Below, piece by piece: positions 26,472-33,278 of a stretch of DNA of 33,278 nucleotides. Positions within the stretch are counted from its first letter, which is position 1. Every line of letters begins with the position of its first letter. The notes under the pieces were generated by a model. That model did no database searches. It saw nothing but the letters and a program-made list of their open reading frames with translations, and was not told the origin of the DNA. The stretch spans positions 1 to 33,278 of the forward strand of contig NZ_FQVB01000039.1 in assembly GCF_900129305.1 (NCBI RefSeq), written 5' to 3'. The DNA is from Desulfacinum infernum DSM 9756 (GTDB taxonomy: Bacteria > Desulfobacterota > Syntrophobacteria > Syntrophobacterales > DSM-9756). The position numbers were made by a program, and so were the translations under genes.

Positions 26472-26893
26472 ATGCTTGATACACATGACGTACAGGTGAG
26501 CAGGGAAGCCCAGGAAGGTAGAAGGCAGGAGGCGGAGGTGCGCACCCACAAGGATCTGGAACTCTGGAAAGCCGCCATGGATTTGGCCAAGGCCGTCTAC
26601 CTAGTCACCTCACGGTTCCCCAGGGAAGAAGTTTATGGGATGACGGCCCAGATGAGGCGCGCTGCGGTGTCCGTTCCCTGCAACATCGCCGAAGGTGCCG
26701 CGCGCAATTCCAGAAAGGAATTCATTCAATTTCTTTACATCGCCTGGGTTCCCTGGCCGAGCTGGAAACCCAATGGATACTTGCCAACGATTTGGGCCTG
26801 GCCCGGGACGAAAGCCTGGAAAGCAAGATCGAACAGGTGCGCAAGCTTCATTTAGGACTCCTGCGCCATTTCAAGCAAGATCCCCCCACCTGA
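26472..26893 (+). pseudogene. Four-helix-bundle protein (S23 family), frameshifted
   Basis: Residues from VRTHKDLELWKAAMDLAKAVY to FPREEVYGMTAQMRRAAVSVPCNIAEGAAR and EFIQFLYIA are a clear S23/four-helix-bundle protein, named after proteins encoded in 23S rRNA intervening sequences but common as stand-alone genes. The frame then breaks: loss of one base at about 26744 sends it to a stop at 26855. Restoring one base gives ALGSLAELETQWILANDLGL and a stop at 26891-26893, which is the expected family ending. It is thus inactivated or carries a sequence error. A GTG at 26538 is a plausible alternative start, since the first 22 residues do not belong to the family. Function of the family is unknown. 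Confidence 0.85.
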
Positions 26894-26996
26894 CTCATCC
26901 CCCATCACTCATCACCCATCCCCCATCCCCCATCCCCCATCCCCCATCCCCCATCCCCCATCCCTCATCACCCATCACCCATCACCCATCACTCCC
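26892..26996 (-). repeat. CCCATCA/CCCATCC heptamer array (right flank of S23 cassette)
   Basis: About fifteen 7-bp units: first TCATCCC/CCATCAC types, then seven or so CCATCCC units, then CCATCAC again. Read on the minus strand they are GTGATGG and GGGATGG, the reverse orientation of 26411-26457. The stop codon of the DegT-type gene (26975-26977) lies inside, so its last six residues (GVMGDG) are encoded by array units. Confidence 0.85.
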
Positions 26997-28135
26997 ACTA
27001 TGTGTTGCTGCTCCTCCGCCGACAAATACGGATGCATGGGCAGGGCGAAGATGCGTCGGGCCAGGTCTTCGCTTACCGGAAAGTCGCCTTCCTTGTGGCC
27101 CAAATGCGCGAAGGCGGGCTGCAGGTGGAGCGGCACCGGGTAGTAGACGGCCGTGGGGATTCCGGCATCCTCCAGGCGTTTTCGGAGGGCGTCCCGATCC
27201 TGTTCGCTGGGGGCGACGACGGAAAATTGGGCCCAGGCGGACACGGCGCCGTCCGGGATGTGCTGGAGCTGCAGATCGGGCCGGTGGCGTTCCAGGAGCT
27301 CCCGGTAGCGTTCGGCGGCCTGTTGGCGGAGCATCAGCTCCTCGTCGAAGATCGTCATCTTGGCCAGCAGCACCGCCGCCTGCAGCGTATCCAGGCGCCC
27401 GTTGATTCCCAGCCGCACATGGTCGTAGCGGTGGCTTCCCTGGCCGTGGACCCGGATGGAGCGGAGCCGTTCCGCCAGCTCGCCGTCGTCGGTCAAGCAC
27501 ATGCCCCCGTCGCCGTAGCCTCCCAGGGGTTTGGCGGGGAAAAAGCTCGTGGCCGCCCCATGGCCGAACCGGCCCGCCCGGATACCTCCCAGGGACGCCC
27601 CGAAGGACTGGGCCGCATCCTCCAGAACCTTCAGCCCACGCTCGGTCGCCACCTGCTCGATCTCCGGGTAGTCGGCGGGAAGGCCGAAAAGGTCCACGGG
27701 AATGACGGCCTTGGCCCGGCATCCCCGGGCCGCTTGGGGCAGGGGGTGCAGCGACGGGTCGTCCCGGTCCAGAGCTTCCGCGGCCAGGCTGAGCTTCTCC
27801 GGGTCCATGTTGAACGTTTCGGGATCCACGTCCACGAAGACCGGAACCGCTCCCAACAGGGCCACCACCTCCGCCGTGGCAATGAAGGTAAACGGGGTGG
27901 TGAAGACCACGTGGCCGGGCCCGAAGCCCCAGGCCATGAGGACCATGAGGAGCGCGTCCGTGCCGGAGGCGCAGCTCACCGCGTGGCGCACCCCCACGTA
28001 GCGGGCCAGCTCCTCTTCCAGTTCGATGACTTCCGGCCCCAGGACGTACCGGCCGTGGTCGAGAACCGCGCCGATCCGCTCTTCCAACAAGGCGCGGATC
28101 CGCTTCTGCTGGGCTTTCAGATCGATAAATTCCAT
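26975..28135 (-). CDS. DegT/DnrJ/EryC1/StrS-family PLP aminotransferase
   Basis: A 386-residue fold-type I PLP enzyme. The phosphate-binding SCASGTDALLMVLMA (about 54-68), D173 in LEDAAQSFGA and the Schiff-base lysine K202 in SFFPAKPLGGYGDGG are in place. Family members transaminate keto-sugars of nucleotide sugars for polysaccharide or glycan synthesis; others act in antibiotics. No sugar gene is nearby, so the substrate is unknown. A GTG at 28144 is possible, but AAGG 8 nt before the ATG at 28135 decides. The C-terminus ends in repeat-encoded GVMGDG, so the original stop may be lost. It is divergent from the crotonase gene. Confidence 0.9.
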   Translation of the reverse strand: MEFIDLKAQQKRIRALLEERIGAVLDHGRYVLGPEVIELEEELARYVGVRHAVSCASGTDALLMVLMAWGFGPGHVVFTTPFTFIATAEVVALLGAVPVFVDVDPETFNMDPEKLSLAAEALDRDDPSLHPLPQAARGCRAKAVIPVDLFGLPADYPEIEQVATERGLKVLEDAAQSFGASLGGIRAGRFGHGAATSFFPAKPLGGYGDGGMCLTDDGELAERLRSIRVHGQGSHRYDHVRLGINGRLDTLQAAVLLAKMTIFDEELMLRQQAAERYRELLERHRPDLQLQHIPDGAVSAWAQFSVVAPSEQDRDALRKRLEDAGIPTAVYYPVPLHLQPAFAHLGHKEGDFPVSEDLARRIFALPMHPYLSAEEQQHIVGVMGDG

Positions 28136-28309
28136 TTCGTCCACCTTTTTCCTGTGCTAAGAGTCAGGGAATCCGTGTGAAACCCAGCAAGGTTATAGGC
28201 CAAAGGGCGAAGGGGCAAGGAGAAAGCTCCAGCAATGCCGTTTTTCCGGGCCGTCCTTCGCCCACGTCGACTCACCCGCTGACCCGCCAGCCCCATGGAG
28301 GTGCCGCCC
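28136..28309. other. Divergent intergenic region, no gene seen
   Basis: The 174 bp between the aminotransferase and crotonase start codons must contain both promoters, but no convincing -35/-10 pair was found. A purine-rich stretch (28199-28228: CCAAAGGG, CGAAGGGG, CAAGGAG) has weak 7-8 bp periodicity. Confidence 0.4.
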
Positions 28310-29086
28310 ATGAAAGAAGTGATCCTGGAACGGATGGGACCCATCGCCCATCTGATTCTGAACAATCCCGCCACCCGAAACGCTTTGTCGCTGCCCGTGA
28401 TCCAATCCATCCTGACCCACCTGGACGAGGTGGCCCGGGATCCCGGTGTACGCGTTCTCATCGTTCGGGGCGAAGGACCGGCCTTCTGTGCCGGCCACAA
28501 TCTCAAGGACATGGTTGCTCCCGAAGCGGATCTTCACGCCCACCGCCGGCTGTTCAGCACCTGTTCCAAGATGATGCTCCAGCTGCACCGGCTTCCCCAG
28601 GTGGTGATCGCCCAGGTGCACGGGATCGCCACGGCGGCCGGCTGCCAGCTGGTGGCCGCCTGTGACCTGGCGGTGGCGGAGACAGGGGCCAAGTTCGCCA
28701 CGCCGGGCGTCAAGATCGGTCTTTTCTGCTCCACGCCCATGGTGCCTCTGGTGCGGGTGATCGGAAGGCGCCGCGCCTTGGAGATGCTCCTCACGGGCCG
28801 CTTCGTTTCCGCCCAGGAGGCCCTGGACTGGGGCCTGGTGAACCGGGTGGTGCCCCTGGAGCGGCTTCCGGAAGAAACCATGGAGCTGGCCGAATCCATC
28901 GCATCCTTCAGCCGGTTTACCCTCGCCTTTGGGAAGGAGGCCTTCTACAGCCAGGTGGATCTGGACGAGCGGGCCGCTTATGATTTCGCCAAGGAAGCCA
29001 TCGTCATGAACTGCCTGGCCGACGACGCCCAGGAAGGCATGCGGGCGTTCGTGGAAAAGCGCGCTCCCATCTGGAAGCACCGGTAG
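28310..29086 (+). CDS. Enoyl-CoA hydratase/isomerase family protein, ECHDC3-like
   Basis: A 258-residue crotonase-fold protein from the ATG at 28310; GGAGG 8 nt upstream rules out the earlier ATG at 28295. The oxyanion-hole region is CAGHNLKDM (60-68) and the second conserved block is GIATAAGCQLVAACDLAVAE (105-124). FATPGVKIGLFCSTPMVPL (129-147) strongly resembles ECHDC3. The two catalytic glutamates of true enoyl-CoA hydratases are replaced (Q113 and a TPG-V-K segment instead of PE), so plain hydratase activity is unlikely. Human ECHDC3 function is poorly known. Neighbours give no pathway. A repeat island follows the stop. Confidence 0.88.
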   Translation: MKEVILERMGPIAHLILNNPATRNALSLPVIQSILTHLDEVARDPGVRVLIVRGEGPAFCAGHNLKDMVAPEADLHAHRRLFSTCSKMMLQLHRLPQVVIAQVHGIATAAGCQLVAACDLAVAETGAKFATPGVKIGLFCSTPMVPLVRVIGRRRALEMLLTGRFVSAQEALDWGLVNRVVPLERLPEETMELAESIASFSRFTLAFGKEAFYSQVDLDERAAYDFAKEAIVMNCLADDAQEGMRAFVEKRAPIWKHR

Positions 29087-29113
29087 GACAGCCGATCGCG
29101 TCTCCACCACTAT

Positions 29114-29191
29114 ATGCGAAGGGGCGAATGATGATTCGCCCCTACAGGTCGCACCGGGCTCTTCGGTAGGGGCGGGGTTTATCCCCGCCCA
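29114..29191. repeat. Two small extragenic hairpins
   Basis: AGGGGCGAAT/ATTCGCCCCT around GATG (29119-29142) and GGGCGGGG/CCCCGCCC around TTTAT (about 29169-29189) lie just after the ECHDC3-like gene. The second resembles one at 5707-5723. One may terminate that gene, but no T-run follows. Together with the next three entries they fill 29087-29604, a 518-bp stretch without a gene. Confidence 0.55.
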
Positions 29192-29241
29192 GCCAAGCGC
29201 TACGGGAAAAACGCTCTTGCCCGGAGCTTTCCGCCAGGCTC

Positions 29242-29464
29242 CTGGGGGCTTGTTTCAGAACGCCAGGGAGGGCCGTTTTTCTCGTAGCGCAGCCCTTCAG
29301 GGCTGCGGAGGAATCCCTGCACGCCGGATGGGCCATGGGGTACTGCCTGTCACTTCATTGGGTTATGATGGCCCCTTTCCGCGGGGCTGAAGCCCCGCGG
29401 CTACGAAAGCAGACGGATTCCCTGTCGGTTGATGAAGGGAACTTGTTCTCAGACAAGCTGCTAG
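29242..29464. repeat. Nested-palindrome element, copy D (complete)
   Basis: Outer arms 29242-29261 and 29445-29464 match at 15 of 20 positions. Inside are hairpin 1 (29289-29306; GCAGCCCT/AGGGCTGC around TC) and hairpin 2 (29379-29400; identical to copy C). Before hairpin 1, GGCCGTTTTTCTCGTAGC is shared with copy C at 24404-24420. The spacer carries TGGGTTATGATGGCCCCTTT, shared with copies B and C in part. Confidence 0.78.
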
Positions 29465-29508
29465 GAGGCTGACCGGAAACGGCAGATTCGCGCCGTTCAA
29501 CGCCGATT

Positions 29509-29580
29509 CGTCATCCCCGCGAAAGCTGGGATCCAGGATTTCCGGGAACTTATGGACTCCCGCTTGCGCGGGAGTGACGG
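29509..29580. repeat. GTCATCCCCGCGAAAGC-type inverted repeat (MITE-like)
   Basis: CGTCATCCCCGCGAAAGCTG at 29509-29528 pairs imperfectly with the CGCTTGCGCGGGAGTGACGG end at 29561-29580, and the inner GGATCCAG / TATGGACTCC also pair. This matches the widespread proteobacterial non-coding repeat with GTCATTCCCGCG...CGCGGGAATGAC ends (Nezha-like or CIR-like). It sits between copy D and a solitary outer arm, as if inserted next to a second copy. Confidence 0.7.
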
Positions 29581-29588
29581 TTTGCGGA

Positions 29589-29608
29589 GTTCTCAGACAA
29601 GCTCCTAG
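29589..29608. repeat. Solitary outer arm of the nested-palindrome element
   Basis: GTTCTCAGACAAGCTCCTAG is the right outer arm type of copies C and D; only one base differs from 29445-29464. Its CTA (29605-29607) is the livF stop codon read on the minus strand. No hairpins accompany it; 29465-29588 holds another repeat instead. Confidence 0.75.
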
Positions 29609-30306
29609 ACCGCCAGGTACCGGTCCTGGACCTCTCGGTCCTCCCGGAGCCTCTCCACGGGACCCTCACATTGCACGCGGCCCTTTTCAATCACATATCC
29701 CCGGTCCGCCACGGAAAGGGCGAACCGGGCGTTCTGTTCGGCGAGCAGGATGGGCATCTCACTTTTAAGCCCCGAGATCACTTCCCCGAGAAACTCCACC
29801 ACCACGGGAGCCAACCCTTCGCAGGGCTCGTCCAGAAGCAGAAGAGCGGGATTGCCCACCAGGGCCCGGGCGATGGCCAAGAGCTGCTGTTCCCCGCCGC
29901 TCAGCTCGCCTCCCCGTTTTTTGCGAAGCCGCTCGAGAAGGGGAAATTCCTCAAAGATCCTCTCCGGAGTCCAGGGTTTCCGGCCCGGGCGTTCCGGCAG
30001 CACGGCCACCTCCAGGTTTTCTTCCACCGTGAGTCCCGGAAAGATGCGCCGGTCTTCCGGTACGTAACCGATGCCGGCCCGAACGATCTCGTGCACCTGC
30101 CGGCCGCTGATCACCTTTCCCCGAAAGCGTATCTCACCGCGCCGGGGCGGGGCGTACCCCACGATGCCCCGCAGGGTCGTGGTCTTTCCCGCACCGTTTC
30201 GCCCCAACAGACAGACGATCTCCCCCTCGCGAACCTCCAGGCTGATCCCCTGCAGGATGTAGCTGTCCCCGTAGAACACATGGATATCCACCACTTCAAG
30301 GCTCAC
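29605..30306 (-). CDS. livF: Branched-chain amino acid-type ABC transporter ATPase LivF
   Basis: A 233-residue ATPase. Walker A is GRNGAGKTT (about 35-43), the signature [15 protein letters not shown] (about 134-148), Walker B LLLDEP (about 156-161), and the H-loop histidine is replaced in LLAEQN, as in other LivF proteins. With LivG it powers the HAAT-family importer. It starts with GTG (30306), with GGAGG 5 nt upstream, and overlaps the end of livG by 11 bp. Its TAG stop comes from the repeat arm at 29589-29608. Confidence 0.93.
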   Translation of the reverse strand: MSLEVVDIHVFYGDSYILQGISLEVREGEIVCLLGRNGAGKTTTLRGIVGYAPPRRGEIRFRGKVISGRQVHEIVRAGIGYVPEDRRIFPGLTVEENLEVAVLPERPGRKPWTPERIFEEFPLLERLRKKRGGELSGGEQQLLAIARALVGNPALLLLDEPCEGLAPVVVEFLGEVISGLKSEMPILLAEQNARFALSVADRGYVIEKGRVQCEGPVERLREDREVQDRYLAV

Positions 30307-31060
30307 TGGTTCCTCCCAGATAGGCTTCCCTCACGCGGCGGTCGGCGCGGATTTCCTCCGGAGTCCCTTCGGCCAGAAGCCTTCCCTGATGCAGCACGTA
30401 GATATAGTCCGCCACGGAAAAGACCACCTTCATGTCGTGCTCGGTGATGAAGAAGGTGGTCCCGGAGGTTTCGGCCAAACTCTTGATGAGTCGGATCATG
30501 TGGTCCGTCTCCTCGGGGTTCATACCTGCGGTGGGCTCGTCCAGGAGCACCATCTGAGGCCGACCGGCCAGCACGATGGCCATTTCCACCAACCGCTTGT
30601 CCCCGTAGGGAAGCTCGTGCACCCCCCAGCGGGCCTTATCCTCCAAGCCCACCATGGCCAGGACCTCCAGGGCCGCCTTTTCCAGCGCCCCGTCCCGATG
30701 CAAGCGGCGCCAGAAACAAAACGTCCCCCGGTTTTTCACCACCAGGGGTACCTGGACGTTTTCCAGCACCGTCAGCCGCTCAAAGATATTGGTGATCTGG
30801 AAGGAGCGCGCCAGGCCCAGGGCGCACAGACGGTGCGGGGGAAGCCCCGTCACGTCCCGACCCAGAAAACGGACCTTCCCCCGGCTGGGCCGATACCGGC
30901 CGGAAACCACGTTGTAAAAGGTGGTTTTTCCGGCGCCGTTGGGCCCGATGAGGGCCGTGAGCCGCCCTTCCGGGACCTGGAGCGACACCCCGGAAAGGGC
31001 CGCGAACTTTCCGAAGGAGTGATGCACGTCTTCCACACTGAGGATCGGCCGCTGTTTCAT
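30296..31060 (-). CDS. livG: Branched-chain amino acid-type ABC transporter ATPase LivG
   Basis: A 254-residue ATPase from the ATG at 31060. Walker A is [12 protein letters not shown], followed by [26 protein letters not shown] typical of LivG, Walker [16 protein letters not shown] and the switch histidine in [10 protein letters not shown]. The signature motif is atypical: [20 protein letters not shown], as usual for LivG. The start overlaps the livM stop (ATGA) with GGAGG 11 nt upstream; an earlier GTG at 31072 abuts that site and is less likely. Confidence 0.93.
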   Translation of the reverse strand: MKQRPILSVEDVHHSFGKFAALSGVSLQVPEGRLTALIGPNGAGKTTFYNVVSGRYRPSRGKVRFLGRDVTGLPPHRLCALGLARSFQITNIFERLTVLENVQVPLVVKNRGTFCFWRRLHRDGALEKAALEVLAMVGLEDKARWGVHELPYGDKRLVEMAIVLAGRPQMVLLDEPTAGMNPEETDHMIRLIKSLAETSGTTFFITEHDMKVVFSVADYIYVLHQGRLLAEGTPEEIRADRRVREAYLGGTSEP

Positions 31061-32025
31061 GGGGTGCCGCACCTCCGGTTACGGAAGGCGTGGAGCAGCG
31101 TGCCCCAGATGCCTTCCGGGAAAAAGAGAACCACGGGGATGAGGATGGCTCCCAGCACGATCATCCAGTTTTCCGTAAACGTGGTGACCCAATGTTCCAG
31201 CACGAAGAAGATGGCCGCTCCCACCGCCGGCCCCAGGAACGTGCCGGCACCACCCAGGATGGTCATGAGAACCGGCCGTGCGGAAAAACTCCAATGGAGC
31301 ATGTCCGGAGTCGCCATGCGGTTGAAGAGGCAAAGAAGGAAACCCGCCAGGCCCGCCAGGGCTCCCGCCGTGACGAACGCCGCCAGCCGAACGGCCTTTA
31401 CGTTGGCGCCCGAAAAGGAAAGGCGTTCCTTGTTCTCCCTTACCGCCGTCAGGATGAGGCCGAAAGGGGACCGGACCAGCGCCCACAGGAAGAGCGCTCC
31501 CGCCACGGCCCAGAAGAGTACGAAGTAGTAGGCCGATGCGGGGGCGAAAAGCGATACCCTCCAAGGTCCCAGCACCACCGGAGGGACGGAAAAGACCGGC
31601 AGTCCGTCGCTTCCCCCCGTGACTTCCCGCCAGTTGTGGGCCACGGTAAAGAGCATCATCCCCAAGGCCAGGGACAACATGGCGAAAAAGATCTCGTCGC
31701 GGCGCACGCAAAGAAACCCCACCAAGAGGGCCGTCACGGCGGCCGCGCCCACGGAAGCGAGAAGAACGAGCCAAAGGGACGTGACGCCATGGGTCATGAG
31801 GAGCGCGGCCGTGTAGGCGCCCACCCCCAACAGACCCCCCTGGCCGAAGGAAAGCAGGCCGGTGTAGCCGAAGAGCAGGTTGAAGCTCATGGCAAAGAGG
31901 CCCATGATGAGGATCTCCGTCCCCAGGAGAACCCAGTAGACAGGCAGAAAAGAAGGCGCCGCCGCAAGAAAAACGAGCAGAACCAGGGCCCCGGGCCAGC
32001 CGGAAAGGGAAGGTCGTTTCACCAT
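31057..32025 (-). CDS. livM: Branched-chain amino acid-type ABC transporter permease LivM
   Basis: A 322-residue permease with about nine or ten hydrophobic segments. FNLLFGYTGLLSFGQGGLLGVGAYTAALL and SFSGANVKAVRLAAFVTAGALAGLAG are LivM signatures. It forms the membrane channel with LivH. The ATG at 32025 has GGAGG 5 nt upstream and overlaps the livH stop by one base (TGATG). The frame is open upstream to 32421, but that part is antisense-like to nothing real and lies inside livH in another frame. Confidence 0.92.
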   Translation of the reverse strand: MVKRPSLSGWPGALVLLVFLAAAPSFLPVYWVLLGTEILIMGLFAMSFNLLFGYTGLLSFGQGGLLGVGAYTAALLMTHGVTSLWLVLLASVGAAAVTALLVGFLCVRRDEIFFAMLSLALGMMLFTVAHNWREVTGGSDGLPVFSVPPVVLGPWRVSLFAPASAYYFVLFWAVAGALFLWALVRSPFGLILTAVRENKERLSFSGANVKAVRLAAFVTAGALAGLAGFLLCLFNRMATPDMLHWSFSARPVLMTILGGAGTFLGPAVGAAIFFVLEHWVTTFTENWMIVLGAILIPVVLFFPEGIWGTLLHAFRNRRCGTP

Positions 32026-32885
32026 CACACCTCCCTTCCCAAAAGCCCACGCGGCCTCACCAACAGCACCAGGGCCAGCAGCAGATAGGGCAGCGCCATC
32101 TGCACCCGACCGGCAAAGGTGGTGCCGAAGGCCTCCAGGAGCCCCAGGACCAAGGCGCCTGCAAACGCCCCGGGAAAGCTCCCCAGGCCTCCCACCACCA
32201 CCACGATGAAGCTTTCGATGATGATCCTTTCGCCCATGGCCGGCCCCACACTCTGGTGGGGAGCCGCCAGGGCGCCTCCCAAGGCGGCCAGCCAGGCCCC
32301 CAGACCGAAAACCAGTGTGAAGAGGAGCGGCACGCGGATGCCCACCCCTTCGGCCATCTCCCGATCCTGGGCCGCCGCCCTGATGATTTTCCCCCAGCGC
32401 GTCCAGGAAAAGAAGGCCCACAGGGCCAGGCCCAGCACCGGCCCCACGGCGATGAGAAAGAGCCGGTAAACGGGGTAGGAATGGGCAAAGAGGGGCACGG
32501 TCCCGGACAGCAGGGCAGGGGGGTCCACCACGTGGTAGGCGGGTCCCCAGATGATGCGCACGGCATCGTCCAAAACCAGGAGCACCGCGAAGGTCAGGAG
32601 CAGCTGGTAACTCACATCCCGCCCGTACACCCGCCGAAGGAGCGTCACCTCCAAAGCCATGCCCAGCAGGGCCGTGGCCAGCGGCGCAATGAGCACCCCC
32701 GCCCAGAAGGAGGGAAAGAGGTGCATCACCGTCAGGGTGCCGTAGGCCCCCAGCATGAAGAGGGAACCGTGGGCGAAATTGAGGACGCCCAGGACGCCGA
32801 AGATCGTCGTGAGTCCCACGGAGATGAGAAAGAGCAGCATGCCCCAGCTCAGGCCGTTCAGAGTGTTGGTGAGAAGGGATTCCAT
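32025..32885 (-). CDS. livH: Branched-chain amino acid-type ABC transporter permease LivH
   Basis: A 286-residue permease with about eight hydrophobic segments. NGLSWGMLLFLISVGLTTIFGVLGVLNFAHGSLFMLGAY near the start and VVVVGGLGSFPGAFAGALVLG toward the end are LivH signatures. Substrates of this family include leucine/isoleucine/valine, urea and aromatic acids, so specificity is open. It heads an H-M-G-F operon, but no periplasmic binding-protein gene is present. The region upstream is a heptamer array with no good ribosome-binding site and then the IS, so the original promoter and livK may be lost or elsewhere. Confidence 0.92.
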   Translation of the reverse strand: MESLLTNTLNGLSWGMLLFLISVGLTTIFGVLGVLNFAHGSLFMLGAYGTLTVMHLFPSFWAGVLIAPLATALLGMALEVTLLRRVYGRDVSYQLLLTFAVLLVLDDAVRIIWGPAYHVVDPPALLSGTVPLFAHSYPVYRLFLIAVGPVLGLALWAFFSWTRWGKIIRAAAQDREMAEGVGIRVPLLFTLVFGLGAWLAALGGALAAPHQSVGPAMGERIIIESFIVVVVGGLGSFPGAFAGALVLGLLEAFGTTFAGRVQMALPYLLLALVLLVRPRGLLGREV

Positions 32886-32955
32886 TGTTTTCGTGATCCG
32901 TTGTCCGTTATCCGTGATCTGTTTTCCGTTATGCGTGGTCCGTGGGTCGTTGTCA
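32886..32955 (-). repeat. ACGGATN heptamer array upstream of livH
   Basis: Starting directly before the livH ATG, about ten 7-bp units such as TGATCCG, TTGTCCG, TTATCCG, TTTTCCG and TGGTCCG (minus strand CGGATCA, CGGACAA, CGGATAA). The periodicity fades around 32960, 30 bp before the IS end. It occupies the position of livH's leader; no sigma-70 promoter is evident in it. Confidence 0.75.
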
Positions 32956-32992
32956 GTTTACAGATTTCGGTTGGCGGTTATCAGCAGGTCGC

Positions 32993-33278
32993 TAGCCCAA
33001 GTTTGTCACTTTTGTGTGTAAGTTACTGATTTTGTTGTAGAGTGTTTTCAAATTCTACACTACAAATTTTTCATTCGATGGTGGTCAGCCTCCTTAATGG
33101 TCGTACCGGCAGCCCGAGAGCATTGTAAATTTTCACGTGAACCGGTTCCGGCTCGGACGTGTGTCGTATGTGAATGACCTGCCCTTTGTCATTGACCATG
33201 CTGGTGGTCACCCGCACCTGGCCACTCAGATGCGTTCGCAAGGTGGCCCAGTGGTGACGAATTCCGCTTTCGCGAAGC
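32993..33278 (-). mobile_element. Partial insertion sequence, IS1634-like (right copy)
   Basis: Bases 32993-33176 are the inverted copy of 184-1; 33177-33278 extend further into the transposase gene than the left copy does. The shared end is TAGCCCAAGTTTGTCAC. The copy is read on the minus strand toward the livH end, opposite to the left copy. Confidence 0.82.
33071..33278 (-). CDS. IS1634-like transposase, C-terminal fragment
   Basis: Sixty-eight codons, open to the window edge, with TGA at 33073-33071. It begins LRESGIRHHWATLRTHLSGQ, then VRVTTSMVNDKGQVIHIRHTSEPEP and ALGLPVRPLRRLTTIE. The order IRHxW-T-R..LS.....TTS......IHIR.(T/S)SEPEP..IYNALGLP is that of the C-terminus of DUF4277/IS1634 transposases. 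The DDE catalytic residues are outside the window. Confidence 0.8.
   Translation of the reverse strand, partial: LRESGIRHHWATLRTHLSGQVRVTTSMVNDKGQVIHIRHTSEPEPVHVKIYNALGLPVRPLRRLTTIE

Noticed and set aside
26742-26755. Programmed frameshift in the S23 gene
   Set aside because: No slippery heptamer or downstream structure is visible at the break; mutation or sequence error is simpler.
32026-32421. Long N-terminus for LivM
   Set aside because: It lies inside livH in another frame and is low in complexity. The ATG at 32025 has GGAGG and matches the family start.

Overview
This is a GC-rich bacterial chromosome segment of about 33 kb, nearly all of it housekeeping genes. Gene content and protein style (thrS-infC-rpmI-rplT-pheS-pheT block, DUF151 next to miaB, DUF4911, a YcaO-TPR protein, a rubrerythrin-like protein, a PurS-PurL fusion with separate PurQ) suggest a deltaproteobacterium / Desulfobacterota, perhaps near the Syntrophobacter/Desulfacinum sulfate reducers. 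That placement is inference from recognised families; no search was possible.

Layout. (1) 1-184 and 32993-33278 are partial copies of one insertion sequence in opposite orientation, both reading the 3' end of an IS1634-like transposase into the window. (2) 385-10931 is mostly minus strand: a YcaO-TPR protein, RNase D divergent from an Smr-domain protein, an EamA permease overlapping smr tail to tail, a rubrerythrin-like protein, adenine deaminase, a DUF151 nuclease-like protein, MiaB, a tandem cNMP-domain protein and a DUF4911 protein. (3) 11049-21330 is plus strand: an exported protein coupled to a PgsA-like synthase, tRNA-Val(GAC) with its own promoter, a strong terminator-like hairpin, then thrS, infC (probable CTG start), rpmI, rplT, pheS, a hairpin, pheT, a PilZ protein and MntP. 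(4) 21355-26413 carries purine genes purSL, purQ and purN, with a palindromic element between purSL and purQ. (5) 26411-26996 is a small cassette: a frameshifted four-helix-bundle (S23) gene between oppositely oriented heptamer arrays. (6) 26975-29086 holds a DegT-type aminotransferase and a divergent ECHDC3-like crotonase. (7) 29087-29604 is a repeat island. (8) 29605-32885 is a minus-strand livHMGF transporter operon without a binding-protein gene, cut off upstream by a heptamer array and the IS.

The most unusual material is in the repeats. One is a dispersed element of roughly 220-255 bp built as nested inverted repeats: outer arms of about 20 bp, two inner hairpins and a semi-conserved spacer. 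There are two full copies, one lacking a clear right arm, one decayed left part and one solitary arm. In two places the outer arm supplies the TAG stop codon of the adjacent gene (purSL, livF). The second class is 7-bp periodic arrays lying directly on gene boundaries, where they contain the stop codons of purN and the DegT gene, the ribosome-binding site of the PilZ gene and the whole upstream region of livH. No CRISPR array, prophage, rRNA, defence island or RiPP precursor was seen. No clearly new multi-gene system is present; the candidates for novelty are these two repeat classes, the S23 cassette and the orphan YcaO-TPR protein.
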